From: Panicum virgatum
Lineage: Eukaryota; Streptophyta; Magnoliopsida; Poales; Poaceae
Direction: 5' to 3'
Assembly: GCF_016808335.1 (NCBI RefSeq)
Contig: NC_053153.1
Coordinates: 30,449,590-30,513,589 of the forward strand
DNA: 64,000 nt
Shown here: piece by piece, positions 1 through 12,015 of the stretch
Position numbering within the stretch: the first letter of the stretch is position 1
Layout: each line of letters starts with the position of its first letter
Translations under genes and position numbers: made by a program
The notes under the pieces: model-generated
Databases searched by the model: none
Told to the model about the DNA's origin: nothing
Seen by the model: the letters and a program-made list of their open reading frames with translations, nothing else

Positions 1-257
1 CCTCGCCATCGCTTGAGAGTGTTTCACGCATACGGCAGCTCACTCGCAGTGAGCCACGTCGCCTAGATGAGCCCTTCTATTCGCCCACGATGCCTGCCTG
101 CAGCATGGGCCCCGCCGCTCACGTCCCACACCTAAAAAAGCAGCCAGCTGAGACAAGTATGATCCTACAGGCAGCGACAGAGGTGCTGCTAGAACATGTG
201 TCTCTGAAAAAAAAGAGACCGGTGGATAGGGTCATGGCTCGCTTGGTAGGCAGTCGT

Positions 258-480
258 CACTGTGAAAAACGATTTGTTTGGCCCTCTATTTTTTTTCTAG
301 GGACGGTCTAAAAACTAATCCGCTCAGCTCACCCGCTTCTATAAATAGGGATGGATAATGGTGTCACCAATCTCCACAATTTTAGAATTTTAGAGACAGA
401 TGACGAAAATGGAAATAGTGATGGCATCACTCGCCTCTAGAAACAGATTTTTGGGGTTAATGATGCCATGATCTGCTCCT
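258..480. mobile_element. CACTA-like terminal fragment
   Basis: Starts CACTGTGAAAAACGATTTG and continues with a short unit that recurs in altered form (ACCCGCTTCTATAAATAGGG, then GATGGCATCACTCGCC). The same order of words occurs in the better preserved end at 2893, so the two are diverged copies of one family. No partner terminus or transposase belongs to it here. Read as a decayed end of a CACTA (En/Spm-type) element. Confidence 0.4.
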
Positions 481-1225
481 ACCAATCGATTTTAATTTTA
501 GAGTTAATACAAAATAATGACATACCTCTTAGAGTTACAAGTGAATGTGTAGTGTGGTGAGGAGGGGTGTATGCGAGAGGCTTGAGGTAGGTTCAAACTC
601 TGGTTTACGCAAGTGTGCATATTCATAAAAATTTGTACCATGGTAGTACAGGGGTTTGTGGTGGTGACTGATTGGCTGGGATATTTTTACTTTCGCTGTT
701 TTCAAGTTTTTTTTTAGAAATTGATTTGTAGTGGCGGCACTAGCCCTCCCTGCCGTACGGCCCTACCTCATGCTCTTAGCATAAATTAACTCTCTTTTGA
801 TAATTCATGACTGCAAAACTGTATTATCTCCGACCTCTTCTTTAATATTTTAGTACTCAACTTTTATTTGGATCAATATCCTAGCTACATACTAAAATAT
901 TTGGTAGCTACTAATATTGATCACAAATGTAACATATGGTTTGTCAACCTACGGAATGCAGATACTATTCAATTAGCAATACTACTATTAAGATATTTTT
1001 ATGAGACATTACCATGAATTTGCCCATCATTCAAAGCATTTGTGCCCGGTGCAACTCAACTCCTTTCCAATCTATACACCGTTGGATATTTTATTATCTA
1101 CATAGAGCATGTATGTAATATGTGTCACTGCCATGTTAAATTCCTACATTTGTATGTTTTCATTTCTACCCCTTGCTTTATTTACTTAGGTATACAGATT
1201 TATTTTATTTTGAATTAAGAAAACT
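481..1225. other. AT-rich stretch without recognised gene
   Basis: No ORF of convincing composition and no recognised repeat end. Mostly AT-rich intergenic sequence leading into the Helitron terminus at 1261, so part of it may be the body of that Helitron, whose 5' end I could not find. Confidence 0.5.
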
Positions 1226-1231
1226 GATGAT

Positions 1232-1261
1232 AGGGCGCGCAAAGCGTGCGGTATGTTCTAG
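1232..1261 (+). mobile_element. Helitron 3' terminus (hairpin plus CTAG)
   Basis: A GC-rich near-palindrome (AGGGCGCGCAAAGCGTGCGG) is followed a few bases later by CTAG at 1258-1261 and then a T. This is the standard 3' signature of plant Helitrons: a subterminal hairpin, then CTRR, then host T. A nearly identical terminus lies at 36590. The 5' end was not identified. Confidence 0.55.
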
Positions 1262-1262
1262 T

Positions 1263-1436
1263 TCCTATACAAGGCTACTCAATTTTCCCCCTTCCTGTAG
1301 CTCCTTGCTTTTCCTGTTCCTGTTGTTTCCAACAGTCCTGGCCATGCCTACTCCCCATGATAATATTACTCTATATCAATGCGACTGCCCCCAGCAGAAT
1401 GAGATTCATATCCTCATGTATATGCCATTTTTTTAA
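1263..1436 (+). pseudogene. dirigent-protein N-terminal fragment
   Basis: The plus-strand reading frame gives a hydrophobic leader (LLFLFLLFPTVLA) followed by QCDCPQQNEIHILMYMPFF and a stop. It parallels, in the same order, the start of the dirigent pseudogene at 37091 (signal peptide, then CECPQ, then EIHLRMYLHQF). Only the signal peptide and the first conserved block remain. Dirigent proteins guide stereospecific phenoxy-radical coupling in the cell wall; this fragment cannot encode one. It begins just after a Helitron 3' end, as the other copy does once an intervening MITE is discounted. Confidence 0.5.
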
Positions 1437-2892
1437 ACCAACCAGGTAGAAGAGTTGCCGATTATATTGAAAAGTACAAATGGAAAAAAAAACTACATTG
1501 GATTAGAGCATCAGCACGCGCCACACAACACTAACGAACTACTCAAATAAACTCAACATCGACCAGTTGGATTTTGGAGCATCAACATGCGCTGGACTCA
1601 ACTCATCTCCAACAATTGTTTGGTTGGACTGTGTCATCGACTCGAGCCTATACTCTCTCGGCCCGGTTGGATTGGGACGACATCGACACGAGTCCCAACG
1701 AGAATCCTGCTCAGTCGGATTGGGTCACCGTCATGAGCCTCCACAGCAAACTCTGCCCAGTCATATGGGGACATCGGCACGAGCCACCACACACCCACCA
1801 AACTCCTTTTTTGCTTTTTCTTTGTTGAGAAAGAGAGAAAAAAATAGAAAAAGATGGAAACATAAAAAACAGAAAAGGCGCCCACCCCCACGTCGTCCAT
1901 CGGGCGACTTGGGTGGCTCCCCAATCTCCCCGCCGTAGCTAGATCGTGCACTCGCCCTGCCTCCGCCTCCACCACTGTCGGAGCTACCCATCGGAAGCCC
2001 TGCGAGCAGCAAGGATGGCAGTGGCGGGGACCTCTCATTTTCCCTCTTCACATTTTGCCTCTCTCCCTTCCTTCTCCTTTCGTTCCCCTCCTTTCTTCTT
2101 GCTCTGGTGGCTTGTGGCTAGTGGCGCAAGCTAGGGGCTGGCGACCGATCCGCGGGCCTGGTTGCCGGATATGCGCTGGAGGTGCCCGGGTCTGCTCTCT
2201 GCAGGTGGTTCCACCCAGATCCGCTGGTGGGCGGACAGCTGTGGCCCTGGGCGGTAGTGGCAGTTTGTGAGCCCTAGGCGACAGTGGCTCGAGGCCTACA
2301 CACTACGGCTGCTCGGCACAGACCCAGGTGGCGGCAGTGGCGGCGGCGCTCAGGTGCTTGCTTCACGATGCGGTGGCGCCTGGCCACTTCTTCTGGTCGT
2401 CATTGCTGCCCACACTGAGATGTGTTGGCAGCATCGTGATGGCGTGGCCAGCGGTGGCTTGCTCAGTTGTTCGCTAGAGACATCATGGTGATGTGGCCGA
2501 TGGTGATCAAATGGAGACATTTAACGGTGTCGTGTTGGTGTGGCTAACGATGCCGGCTGTCTCATACATCTCAGCTCGGTTTTTGGTGGGATCGATGGAG
2601 GTCAAGGTGAAAACCTCGATAACGACGTCTGCGGACACCATTCCCTCCTTGGAGGCATCTTCTCTCAGTAGCTCACTACCCTACCGTGCTATGTTCAATG
2701 CGGGTGAAAATCTAACCCTCCTTGGGCTGGCATCGATGTGCCTTGTGGCACATCCTTCCTGAAGCCAACACTAGGCATTTCTGACGTGGTGGTTTGCCTT
2801 CTTATGGACGGCTATGGCAAGGGTGTTTATATGTACCAATTTGCTGCTATACCAAATGATCCAACCCCAAACAAGTAAATGTGATAAAGAGA
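1437..2892. other. gene-free stretch, GC-rich in its second half
   Basis: At 1610-1790 an imperfect unit (CGGTTGGATTGGGACGACAT, CAGTCGGATTGGGTCACCGT, CAGTCATATGGGGACATCGG) recurs about every 50-65 bases. From about 1880 to 2760 the DNA is GC-rich with overlapping open frames on both strands, which is compositional. No protein family was recognised. It could be a captured exon or an old retrocopy. Confidence 0.4.
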
Positions 2893-3575
2893 CACTACTA
2901 AAAAACGATTCGTAGGAACGTCATATTTTTTCTAAGGCCGGGTCAAAAGTTAACCCGCTTCTACAAAGGGAGCGGGCTATTGTAGCAGTTGGCCTGCCTC
3001 TGGAAAAGCATTTTTAGGGGCCGGTGATAGCGTCACTCGCCCCTGAAAACAGGGATCATTTTCAGGCCTAGAAATCATTTTGTAGGGGCGGGTGATGCCC
3101 CCACCTGTCCCTACAAATGTTTTTCAAATTTATTCTAAAAACTCGTTTAACTCATAAAATATAGCAAAACACATAAAAAAGGTGAAACCCTAAGATTATT
3201 GTGACATGTAGAATAAGAAAAAAAATATGCTAAGCACATTTCAGTATATATAGTATTTAAGAGTGTGGCAATCTCAAAGTATAGCTTCAGTTGTATAGTA
3301 GGGTGGGTATACATTGTGGTTTCCACACTCTTAATCATTATATATAATGAAATATGTTTGTCATATTTTTTCTAGTTCTATAAGTGACAATAGCCTTTGG
3401 TACAAGTTTCACCTTTTTTTTAATGTGATTTGCTATATTTTATGATTTAAATTATTTTTTAAAAGAAATTTGAAAATCAATGTAGGGGCGGATGGGGGCG
3501 TCCCATCCGCCCCTACAAATCGATTTCTAGGAGCGGGTGGGGGCATCACCGGCCCTACAAATGCTTCTCTATAAA
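2893..3575. mobile_element. CACTA-like terminus with subterminal repeats
   Basis: Begins CACTACTAAAAAACG and then repeats variants of TAGGGGCGGGTGATGCCCCC in both orientations (around 3005-3115 and 3483-3565). Such clustered inverted short units are the transposase-binding subterminal region of CACTA elements. The sequence between the two clusters is AT-rich and non-coding. No opposite terminus was identified, so the element may be truncated or end near 3575. Confidence 0.5.
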
Positions 3576-5294
3576 AGAAACGAGGAGGCCGGGACTCAGC
3601 CTTCCCACGCGCCGCCGCTCCTCCCTCCTTGCATGCCACAGTCCTCCTCCCCTCCTGCATGTAACGCTGCTCCTCCCTCCTCCACCCACGCCACTGGTCT
3701 TCTCCCCTCCTCCCACGCGCCGCCACTCCTCCTCTCCTCCTGCACGCGCAGCGGTCCTCCTCCCCTCCTCGATACAATATTCTATACCAAATAAAAGTGA
3801 TTGATCTTATAAAAATATTATGAAATATAACGCTTAAAAGAAACAAGATTTTCCCATTAGCTGATATGTTCTGGTTAATTATTGACGCTGGTATTGTTTG
3901 ATATGACCTTCAACATTGACTGACACCTAATGAAACATGTGTGCACCAAACCAACTGATTCTGATTCTTTATGGAGCTGATTCTATGAAAGAAGTGATTC
4001 TCTTTAATTCTTTAGAATAATCTTTTAAAATTAGAATGGAGAATCACTTCACAGAATTAGGAGAACCTATTTTTTTTTCAGTTCCCAGCCTCTTAGTTCA
4101 GTTCGCATAATTACTTAACAGAATCAGCAAACAATCACCTCTCTCTAAAAAAAAAACTGTTTGGCAGAGCTTCTGCTGGATTTAGTAGAGAATCAGCTCT
4201 GCCAAACGCACCCTAAAATCATTGTGATTTAGACTTCCTTATTCATGAACACTACAACATGATTGTGACTTGATGATGTCATTTATCCCGTACCTGGCGT
4301 TTAGTGATTATCACCACCGAAATAACATGCATTCCGGATGTTTATATAGGCCATGACAGCAAAAGAAATATGGGATCTAGAAAACTGGGGCATTAAAGAT
4401 GACGCAATATTTAGAGTAATTACACATCTATATACTCTTGGACATACCTAAATTCCAGCAATACTTTCATGCTAATAGGGGCGTTTGCAAATGATGAATA
4501 TTTAGACTAATGGGATATGTATAAACTCGAGGACACCGTCTTCAGAGAGCTAGGCTACACCGATGCAGGCAACCAAACATGCACACCTTGCATACGTTGA
4601 GCCTGTCTCCACCGGGCTTGGCTCTAGGAATAGGGCCAGGCTGGACAGAGAACCAATCATGCCGAAATATGCAAACATTGCACTAGCAAGGCATTGCTGC
4701 CTCTGGTCCTTCTCTGTTCTCTCCCGTTCACTCTCTCTTTTTTTTAATCTAAAATACCACAGGTCCAAGAAAATCATAGTACGGGTCATGTATGGATGCA
4801 GACGGCGCGCCAATTTTCTAGTTTACACCCCTATTTCCGATACACACACATGTTTAGACTTTACCATACGTCCATACATGAGAAGGTGTCACATCATTTC
4901 ATTCAACACTACTCATGCTAATTTTCCATGGTTGGCATCAACTAATCTTACAATGACACCAATGTTGATCACTTGTCTTACATGTTTATAAATTAGCTTC
5001 TTGCACAAGCATAAGGCAATATGTAGACGAGTACATGTTAAATAATTAACATATGGGTCCCATCATTGTTCGTAGCGCAGATGGAATATGAAGCCTACCT
5101 TGGATTCCAGTCAGTAAGGTTATCTTCTCGTATTATTCTTTTACTATGTTGTCATGTTCGGAGCTCTTAAGAATAATGTTGCATGTTTAGTCTAAAACTA
5201 TCATATAAGGTCACTTCTCCCTAGCTAACTTTCTCAACTTATTCAGATGTGGCCCCAATATAATTTCATTTCAATTTTGACAGTTTCCAATAAC
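3576..5294. other. intergenic stretch, possible MITE remnant
   Basis: A pyrimidine-rich block lies at 3596-3770. Around 3950-4215 short words related to AGAATCA and TGATTCT recur in both orientations, and the stretch ends TCTGCCAAACGCACCCTAA, a sequence style common in grass MITEs. I could not define clean terminal inverted repeats. Nothing coding was recognised. Confidence 0.35.
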
Positions 5295-5480
5295 CACTGC
5301 TAGAAAATGGTGAATCCGTCCATGGCGTTAGTACTGGCTACATAATGAGCTGGTACTAATGCGCGCAATTATTACCGGTCCGCCTAGATGCAACTTAGTA
5401 CCAGCTTGGCGGTTCCAACCGGTACTAAATTGCTTCAGCTAGTACCGATTGAAAACACCAGCCGATACTAGATACACAGA
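5295..5480 (+). mobile_element. CACTA 5' terminus with GGTACTAA-type subterminal repeats
   Basis: Starts CACTGCTAGAAAATGG, followed by repeated inverted units related to AGTACCGG and GGTACTAA (5335-5470). This is the classic grass CACTA subterminal pattern. A leader-like region follows (5490-5920). A second, related 5' region lies at about 6966 just upstream of the tnp2 pseudogene, so this end may belong to a separate truncated copy. Confidence 0.6.
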
Positions 5481-5589
5481 CACAACTTCTTTCTCCCCGA
5501 GCCCAAGCAGCTCATTTATTCCTTCATCCTCCCTTGTTCATCCATGGCTCCATAGGGGAGTTGTCGCCTGATTTCTCCATTTTTCTTGA

Positions 5590-5915
5590 ATATTTTACTC
5601 ATCCAAGTATTCTAAAGGTTAGCAACTTCATTCTCCCTTCTCTCATGGTTATTATGCTATGTTTTATGCTCTGTAGCTAGAGAAATTTGTGATTTCTTAG
5701 AATGAGGGAGAATAGAAAGATTTTTTTTATTTATACACGCATTTTCTAAGGATTTCACTAATCCAAGTGTTGTAAGGGTTAGCAACTCCATCCTCCCTTC
5801 ATTCATAGTTAGCTTGCTAATTATTATATGCTTTCTAGCTAGAAATATTTACCATTTTTGGAATGAGGGAGAATGGAGAGATTTTGTATTTATACATATT
5901 TTATAGATATATTTT
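5590..5915. repeat. two-copy tandem repeat, unit about 160 bp
   Basis: ATCCAAGTATTCTAAAGGTTAGCAACTTC at about 5602 recurs as a diverged copy at about 5761. In both copies it is followed by a segment ending in a GAATGAGGGAGAAT block and a T-rich stretch. It lies in the presumed CACTA leader and has no coding content. Confidence 0.6.
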
Positions 5916-6080
5916 ATGAGAGAATATTTGTGGATAGATTGCCAAATCTTACATTTCAACCTTATTTATGGTTAGTTTCCTATTTCTTATTGAATGCATG
6001 AATTTGAATGTGAATGTGAAATGTCAAATTGAATATTTATTAATAGATTATTTTGACACTCTAATGATATATTTATATAT

Positions 6081-6963
6081 ACATAGGGATGCTGAACCGC
6101 AAACGGAGGGATGCTGAACCGCAAACGGAGGAATGCTGAGTGTCAACCATTTTTTACACACGCCCAGCATATATCGTGACTCCATGCTAATTAACCACGT
6201 TTATATATATTATTTGAGTAACAAACAAGTCATTGGCCACCAACTTGCACAGCTGGCTACATATGCTTAAGCCCCTGGAAAATATAAACATTGACAGATG
6301 ACTGTCGTACACAAGATGGTACCTATTTAAGCATTTAGTTAGCTACTGGTTGCAATCAGCAAGCTGCCATACCAATGCTGAATAAGATATGGTTAACTAT
6401 TGCTGATTTTTAAACCGTCCTTGATAAGCATAAAATGATGAAGGTGATGGTTGGGTGCTTTACAATTTGACCTGGTCAATATGTAGGCTATATAGATATA
6501 GCATAACACTAGTATATATACATAGGGATGCTGAACCGCAACCGGAGGAATGCTGAGTGTCAACCGTTTTTTACACACACCCAGCATATGCCAATCCTGA
6601 CTCCATGCTAATTAACCACGTTTAGATATATCTTACAATAAGTTAATGGCCTGCAGTGCTTTGTATTATTATTTGAGTAACAAACAAGTCATTGGCCAAC
6701 AACTTGCGCAGCTGGCTACATATGCTTAAGCCCCAGAATAATTTAAACATCGAAAGATAAATGTCTTACACAAGATGGTACATATTTAAGCATTTAGTTA
6801 GCTACTGGTTGCAATCAGCAAGCTGCCAATACCAATGCTGAATAAAAAATGGTTAACTATTGCTGGTTTTTAAACCGCCATTGATCAGCATAAAATAATG
6901 AAGGTGACGGTTGGGTGCTTTACAATTTGACCTGGTCAATATGTAGGCTGATATAGATATGCT
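6081..6963. repeat. direct duplication, unit about 430 bp (6081-6505 and 6521-6963)
   Basis: The two halves can be followed side by side from GGGATGCTGAACCGCAA, through CAAACAAGTCATTGGCCA and TTAGTTAGCTACTGGTTGC, to CCTGGTCAATATGTAGGCT. The second copy has an extra segment near 6625-6660 and scattered substitutions. The first copy has an additional local repeat of GGGATGCTGAACCGCAAACGG at 6087 and 6108. No gene was recognised in either copy. Confidence 0.85.
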
Positions 6964-6965
6964 AG

Positions 6966-8393
6966 CCTGGTGGTGGGGGGGGGGGGCGCTTTATCCCTGG
7001 TTGGTGGCTTTAACCGAGACAAAATATCCCTGCCCCCTTATCCCCTTCTTCCCCCCCCCCCTACCCGAGTCATTCAGCTCCTTTGTTCTTGCTATTCTGG
7101 GCTCAAGTGGGGGATGTTCATGCCCATTTTCTCCTTGATTTGTGAAGGCTTTTGATTTTTCCATCCATCCAATAGATCTAAAGGTTAGAAACTTTATCCT
7201 CTCATCTTACATTGCTAGTGTAGCTCATTTCATGGTTTATAAATAGAGAAAATTGTTGTTTTTAAATAGGAAATGTTGGAATTTTTTTCCATTTATACAC
7301 AATTTGAGCTCAAATATACTTAAGGTTTGGATACGTAGATCTATTTACTTGTATTAGCTGATCAAAATTAGTATAGAGAGTAGAATGTTGTTTTTTGGAA
7401 TGAGAGTATATACAGAAAGAGAGAGGAATACTATATAGAAAAAATATGGATATGAAAAAGTATGTATATATGACATATGTGGATTTGAATATGTTTGAAC
7501 TTTATATGAGTAGCGAATATGAATTCATTTGAATATGTTTATAATCATTTGGAAAAATAGTGAAAAGTTAGTGAATATGGTTAGTTCTTGTTTCATTGTA
7601 GTTATATCCATTTTCAATTCATTTGATAAGTGAGTGTGAGTATAATTTCATTCAAATAATAATGATAACAATTATTCATGTTTTACATTTATTTGATAAG
7701 TGTAGTGTGATAATGTTTAATCCATAGAAATGGCATTGCAACATGATGCATTGGAGCATCGTGCATCTGCTCGGGCATCTGTACGCAATCATTTGAAGCG
7801 CACGGGACATTCCTTTGAGTTCCACCATGAAGAGCGTCTTGGACTTGTTAGCGGTCGTATTCATTGTTGGATTAAAAAAGCATTTCACTGCCTCGTGCTT
7901 TGAAATGCAAGACGCAAATTTGAGCGCGAATTGATGTCGAGTTGCATCGTACGAATGATGATCGTAAGTTGATACCTCGACGTAATGCAAGGCGCGAAGT
8001 GTCGGGGATGGTAGAAACTGACCGTTCAGTGTCGAGAGTTCGTGCGGCAGTTCACGAGGCTTGATCAATAGTCTCGTGAGTAGTTTGTATTAGCATGTAG
8101 CTTATTCAGCATTTCAGACCTTTTAATTAGTCATGTTGTGTAATGGATCATGTAGACATTTCAATTAATCATGGTGTATAATGTATATTTGGACCTTTTA
8201 ATTCTAGACTTCTGAATTTATTATTCATATTGTGCGATGGATATTTCGAACCTTTTAATTCATGTTATTGTAATTATGAGAATTTATTTATTTATTTACT
8301 ATTATTTGATACATGTAACAAAATCTATCCATTTGAAATCTGAATATGAGAATTGGAGTAGTGAAATTAGTTTTATTTTTTAAAATAATGCAG
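6966..8393 (+). mobile_element. second CACTA 5' region (subterminal repeat plus leader)
   Basis: At 6985-7035, TCCCTGGTTGGTGGC and TTTAACCGAGAC resemble the inverted CCGGTTGGT and AACCGGGAC units of CACTA ends. The following leader has TCTAAAGGTTAGAAACTTTATCCTC at about 7176, matching the leader after the 5295 terminus. The rest, up to the transposase start at 8394, is AT-rich. A short open frame around 7732-7920 may be a remnant of an element ORF. This is probably the 5' part of the element that owns the tnp2 pseudogene. Confidence 0.5.
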
Positions 8394-9476
8394 ATGGACT
8401 GAAAATGGATGTAAAATGCTGGTCGATGTTCCAAGGAGTTCATTGATGACCTGTATTGTTTTTTTATGTGACCGAGGCAAATAAGCATAATCGTTTTATG
8501 TGCTGCCCGTGCGGAGATTGCCAGAACAAGAACGATTACTCATCTTCATAAACCCTTCACAGCCACATTTTTGCTAATGCTTTCATGTCTAGTTACATTT
8601 GTTGGACCAGCCACGGAGAAATAGGGTTATAGTGGAAAACAAAGATAATGATGAAGAAGATTATGATGACAAATTTTTTTGATCATGCTGGATTCAATGC
8701 CTTTGACGATGATATTACCATGGAAGAGCTTAAAGGAGAGGCGGAAAAAGATGATCCCACCGACGATCTTGGGTAGGCATTGCACGGTGCGTGGGGAGAT
8801 TGTGAGAGCGACAAGGAGAGGATGAAGTTCCAGCAGATGTTAGAGGATCACCACAACTTGTTTTACCCAGGTTGCGAAGACGGATTGAAGAAGCTTAGCA
8901 GCATCCTAGAGTTGCTGCAATCGAAGGCAGCACATGCGAACAAGGGATTTGGTGAATTACTGAAACAGTTAAAATATGCTTCCTGAGGACAACGAATTGC
9001 CTACCACAACATATGAAGCCAAACAACTTATTTGCCCTCTAGGATTTGAGTTACAGAAGATACATGCATGTCCCAATCACTGCATCCTCTACCGAGGTGA
9101 TGCATATAAGAATTTGAATGCATGGCCCGTATGCGGTGCATTGCATTACAAGATCAAGAGAGATGATACTGGAGATGAGTTGTTGAGGGGGGGTGTCCCA
9201 GGAAGAGAGTTCCTGCCAAGGTCATGTGGTACTCGCATATAATACCACATTTGAAGCATCTATTTAGGAATAAAGATAATGCTAAGTTGATGTGATGGCA
9301 CAAAGAAGAACGCAAGCAAGATCCAATGTTGAGTCACCCAGCTGATGGATCATAGTGGAAAAATAGATAGAACCTACAAAGACTTTGCGATGGATGCGAG
9401 AAATATAAGGTTTGGTTTGAGTACGAATGCCATGAATCCTTTTTGTGAGATGAGCAGTGGCCACAACACTTGGCCT
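8394..9476 (+). pseudogene. CACTA transposase (tnp2-type) pseudogene, 5' part
   Basis: Plant CACTA elements encode a tnp2-type transposase that cuts the element at its CACTA ends. This 5' part holds the Transpos_assoc-type N-terminal region (ATG at 8394; FMCCPCGDCQNKNDYSSS near 8490-8550). The conserved block LPEDNELPTTTYEAKQLICP at about 8979 and IHACPNHCILYRG follow, and the frame then runs to the HNTWP motif near 9475. Stops at codons 3 and 7 and several later frame changes make it non-functional. The coding sequence breaks exactly at CTTGGCCT (9469-9476) and resumes in the same motif order at 30557, after about 21 kb of nested insertions. Identification is confident from motif order; the exact start is less certain. 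Confidence 0.85.
9469..9476. repeat. 8-bp target-site duplication CTTGGCCT (left copy)
   Basis: CTTGGCCT precedes the hAT-like terminus TCAAGATGAG at 9477. It recurs at 30549-30556 directly after the opposite terminus. An 8-bp duplication is diagnostic of hAT-superfamily insertion. Confidence 0.85.
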
Positions 9477-9894
9477 TCAAGATGAGAATGGACCGGGTCG
9501 ACCCATTGGATCGTTGGCCCGACCCATAATAGCAAGGCCAATGGGCCACCGGGTTGGCCACAAATGAAAATGGTCCATTTAGAGCCGACACCTGTTGACC
9601 TGATGGGTCGATAGGGTCGACCCGTGGCGTGACACTTCCCCCACGCAACCCCATCCACAAGTGCGCCGCCAGGCTCCTCCGCTTTGGCACGCGCTGCCTT
9701 TGTTCCTTTGTTTCGATGTGCGCGAATCATCTCAGTGAGCCGACGGGTGGATCAAACTAGTAGCGAAGCCAAGAAAACGGTGAAGAGACGCGACGCGACC
9801 GCGGGCACGAACCCACCCAACGAGTCATCCATTCCAAGAAGCAAAAGCCATGACAGTGATGCAGCTAGTACACAACACTCAGCAGAGTAGGCAG

Positions 9895-10316
9895 TGTCGG
9901 TGTTTAGCTGCCAAGACTGCTCAGGGATACCCTTAGCAGTAGGATTGTAGGCAAGGGATCGACTAGCTCTGGAACTCGATGGTGCAAGAAACACAAGGAT
10001 TTAGATAGGTTCGGGCCGCGAGGTGCGTAATACCCTACGTCCTGTGTGGTTGCTTGTATTGCCTTAGGTGTTGATGTGTTTCGAGGGGGGGGGTCCCTGC
10101 CCGCCCTTATATATTCTGGGGGGACAGGGTTACATGGAAAGTCTTAGCCGAGTACTGTTAGAGTCCTACTACAACCCGGTCGGGTAGTTTTCTTGTACTT
10201 CAGCTAGTTCTACGCCTATTCGGGTAGTTACAAAAGAGGTAAGGTACATCCATGCGCTATCTCTTACTCTAGAATATTCTATGCCTATGAGCAGTCCCAC
10301 TGCCCCGGGTCTGACA
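9895..10316 (-). repeat. 3' LTR of the minus-strand gag-only element
   Basis: Matches 29591-30008 along its whole length with scattered substitutions and a longer G run near 10086. It contains a minus-strand TATA-like TATATAAGG around 10108-10118. The inner boundary is followed at 10317 by AGCCCCCGAGCTC, which on the minus strand is a purine-rich tract (GAGCTCGGGGGCT) directly before the LTR, as expected for the polypurine tract. Confidence 0.85.
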
Positions 10317-12015
10317 AGCCCCCGAGCTCTTCGTAGCCGAGTTCTGCAGGAGTCGAGTACTTGGTGAGGCGTCTTCGAGTACTTCAAATAGTCAGAACGT
10401 CCTTCTGGTTGCCTCTGGGCCTTCCTTTGTGTACATCAAGTAGTCTTCCAAGTTCTCCTGGTTGCTTTGAGGCTGTGAGGTGCTCAAGCCTTGAAATCTT
10501 AATCATATATGGTGCGTGAAGTACTCGCGCTGCATATGGAGTAGCCCCCGAGCCTTAGGTTGAATCGCAGAATCAGCCTGAGGGTCACTTCAGTCTTTTT
10601 CTTCCTTTATTTAAAAAAAATTGAAAAATAAATCTCTGATGCCACATATCCCGCAGCCCTTGAGCCTTAAATCAAAATCTCGTATCTTGTGGGTAGCCCC
10701 CGAGCCAAGATTTGGAATTAAGGATCTAATTCGCGGCATCTGATTTTATTCCGAGATCTCAGCAAGTTTAATTAGATCCGATACCCAAAAGATCTCTTTT
10801 TGGGTAATATCCCAGAAAAATGATACGATTGGATATGCCACACTGATTGCACCCGTGACATCCTAAAAATAAAACTCGGGATATTTATCTCTTTACTGTG
10901 CGTTCACATGGGAATTCACTGTGCGGAGAATCCGCACTATGACACCCATGATTGCTGTGTCTGTAGCATTCACGGGTCGTCGTCCAGTGAAGCCCTCGCG
11001 GCTATAAAAGGTGGACAAGAGGCCTTGCTAGAAACACCAATTCACTGATGCTATGGCTCGCAATTGGTGCTCTCATTTAGGAAGCTCTCGCCCTCCTGAA
11101 ATTTGTGTAGTGTTTTCTAGCAAAAGATGCTAGAAAAGTACTTGCGAGTGGCAAGAGAAGTCTCTGCTGCCAAGCCCTGCAACCCCACTACCCTCATCGG
11201 ATCCATTTTGGGAATCATTCCCTTGCATCTACCAATGAGGGAGGTTCTCTGTGGATGGGTTGCATCTAGTTGTGTCATACTCTTGGGATTTCCAGGACGG
11301 AAGTACCCAAGAACTGACATCTCTGGTGAGGAGGCTTAATATTGTCACAACGTATTCAGGGAGAAGGGGAATTTCCCTTTCAAGATGCGAGAAGAGGACT
11401 TGCGAGGCGCTTATTGTAATCTGCCTCCTTGCTCTTGAAACTTTTCTCCTAGAATACGAATATCATTATTCCCTTAGTGGGAATAATAAGTTTGGAGCTT
11501 TGTAACGGCTTTGGGCTGATGTAGCTGCAACCATCCTTGTCCAGGAGATCCAGGAGGTGTGCGTGCAGGTCCAAGTCGTTGTAAAGCTTAGAATAAGTAC
11601 TCGAGTTGTAGTGTCGAGTAGTTTATTACTTCAAAATTCTTATCTTTTATCTGGAATGTAATCCCAGAAAAGGAAGTGTTATGTCGAGTAGTTTTCATGG
11701 GATTTGAGTGTTTTCTTTTCCGGAATGTAATCTCAAAAAAAAAGTCTCAGAAAAGATCCCGTTTTTACCCCAAACGTTAACTGACTCTCAGGCTTCCTAA
11801 TATTTACAGCTTTGCCACCGCCACTCCTATTTAATAGAGGGGTAAATTAGGTTTTACCCCACCGGCCGCCATTCTCCGCCTTTCCTGTTTATATCTATTC
11901 TTGCTCTTTTCCTCAGAACTTCTAGATCTAAGTCTTTTCCTTGCCCTCCCTAGTCCCTACTTCTTGGGTTAGGTTTAGCCAGTGTATGCACGTGAAGTGA
12001 CCGGTAAACTTTCGA
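10317..12015. other. 3' non-coding region of the gag-only element
   Basis: Contains the polypurine tract at its left edge, repeated AGTAGCCCCCGAGCC words (10540, 10690) and the putative antisense promoter at 11001. The short open frames here show no recognisable domain. It probably includes the 5' untranslated region of the antisense gene starting at 12016. Confidence 0.5.
10998..11012 (+). promoter_or_regulatory. TATA-box candidate for the antisense ORF
   Basis: GCGGCTATAAAAGGTGG on the plus strand is a strong plant TATA consensus in GC-rich context, about 1 kb upstream of the plus-strand ATG at 12016. Its orientation is opposite to the host LTR element but correct for the antisense gene. 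Functional use is inferred. Confidence 0.45.
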
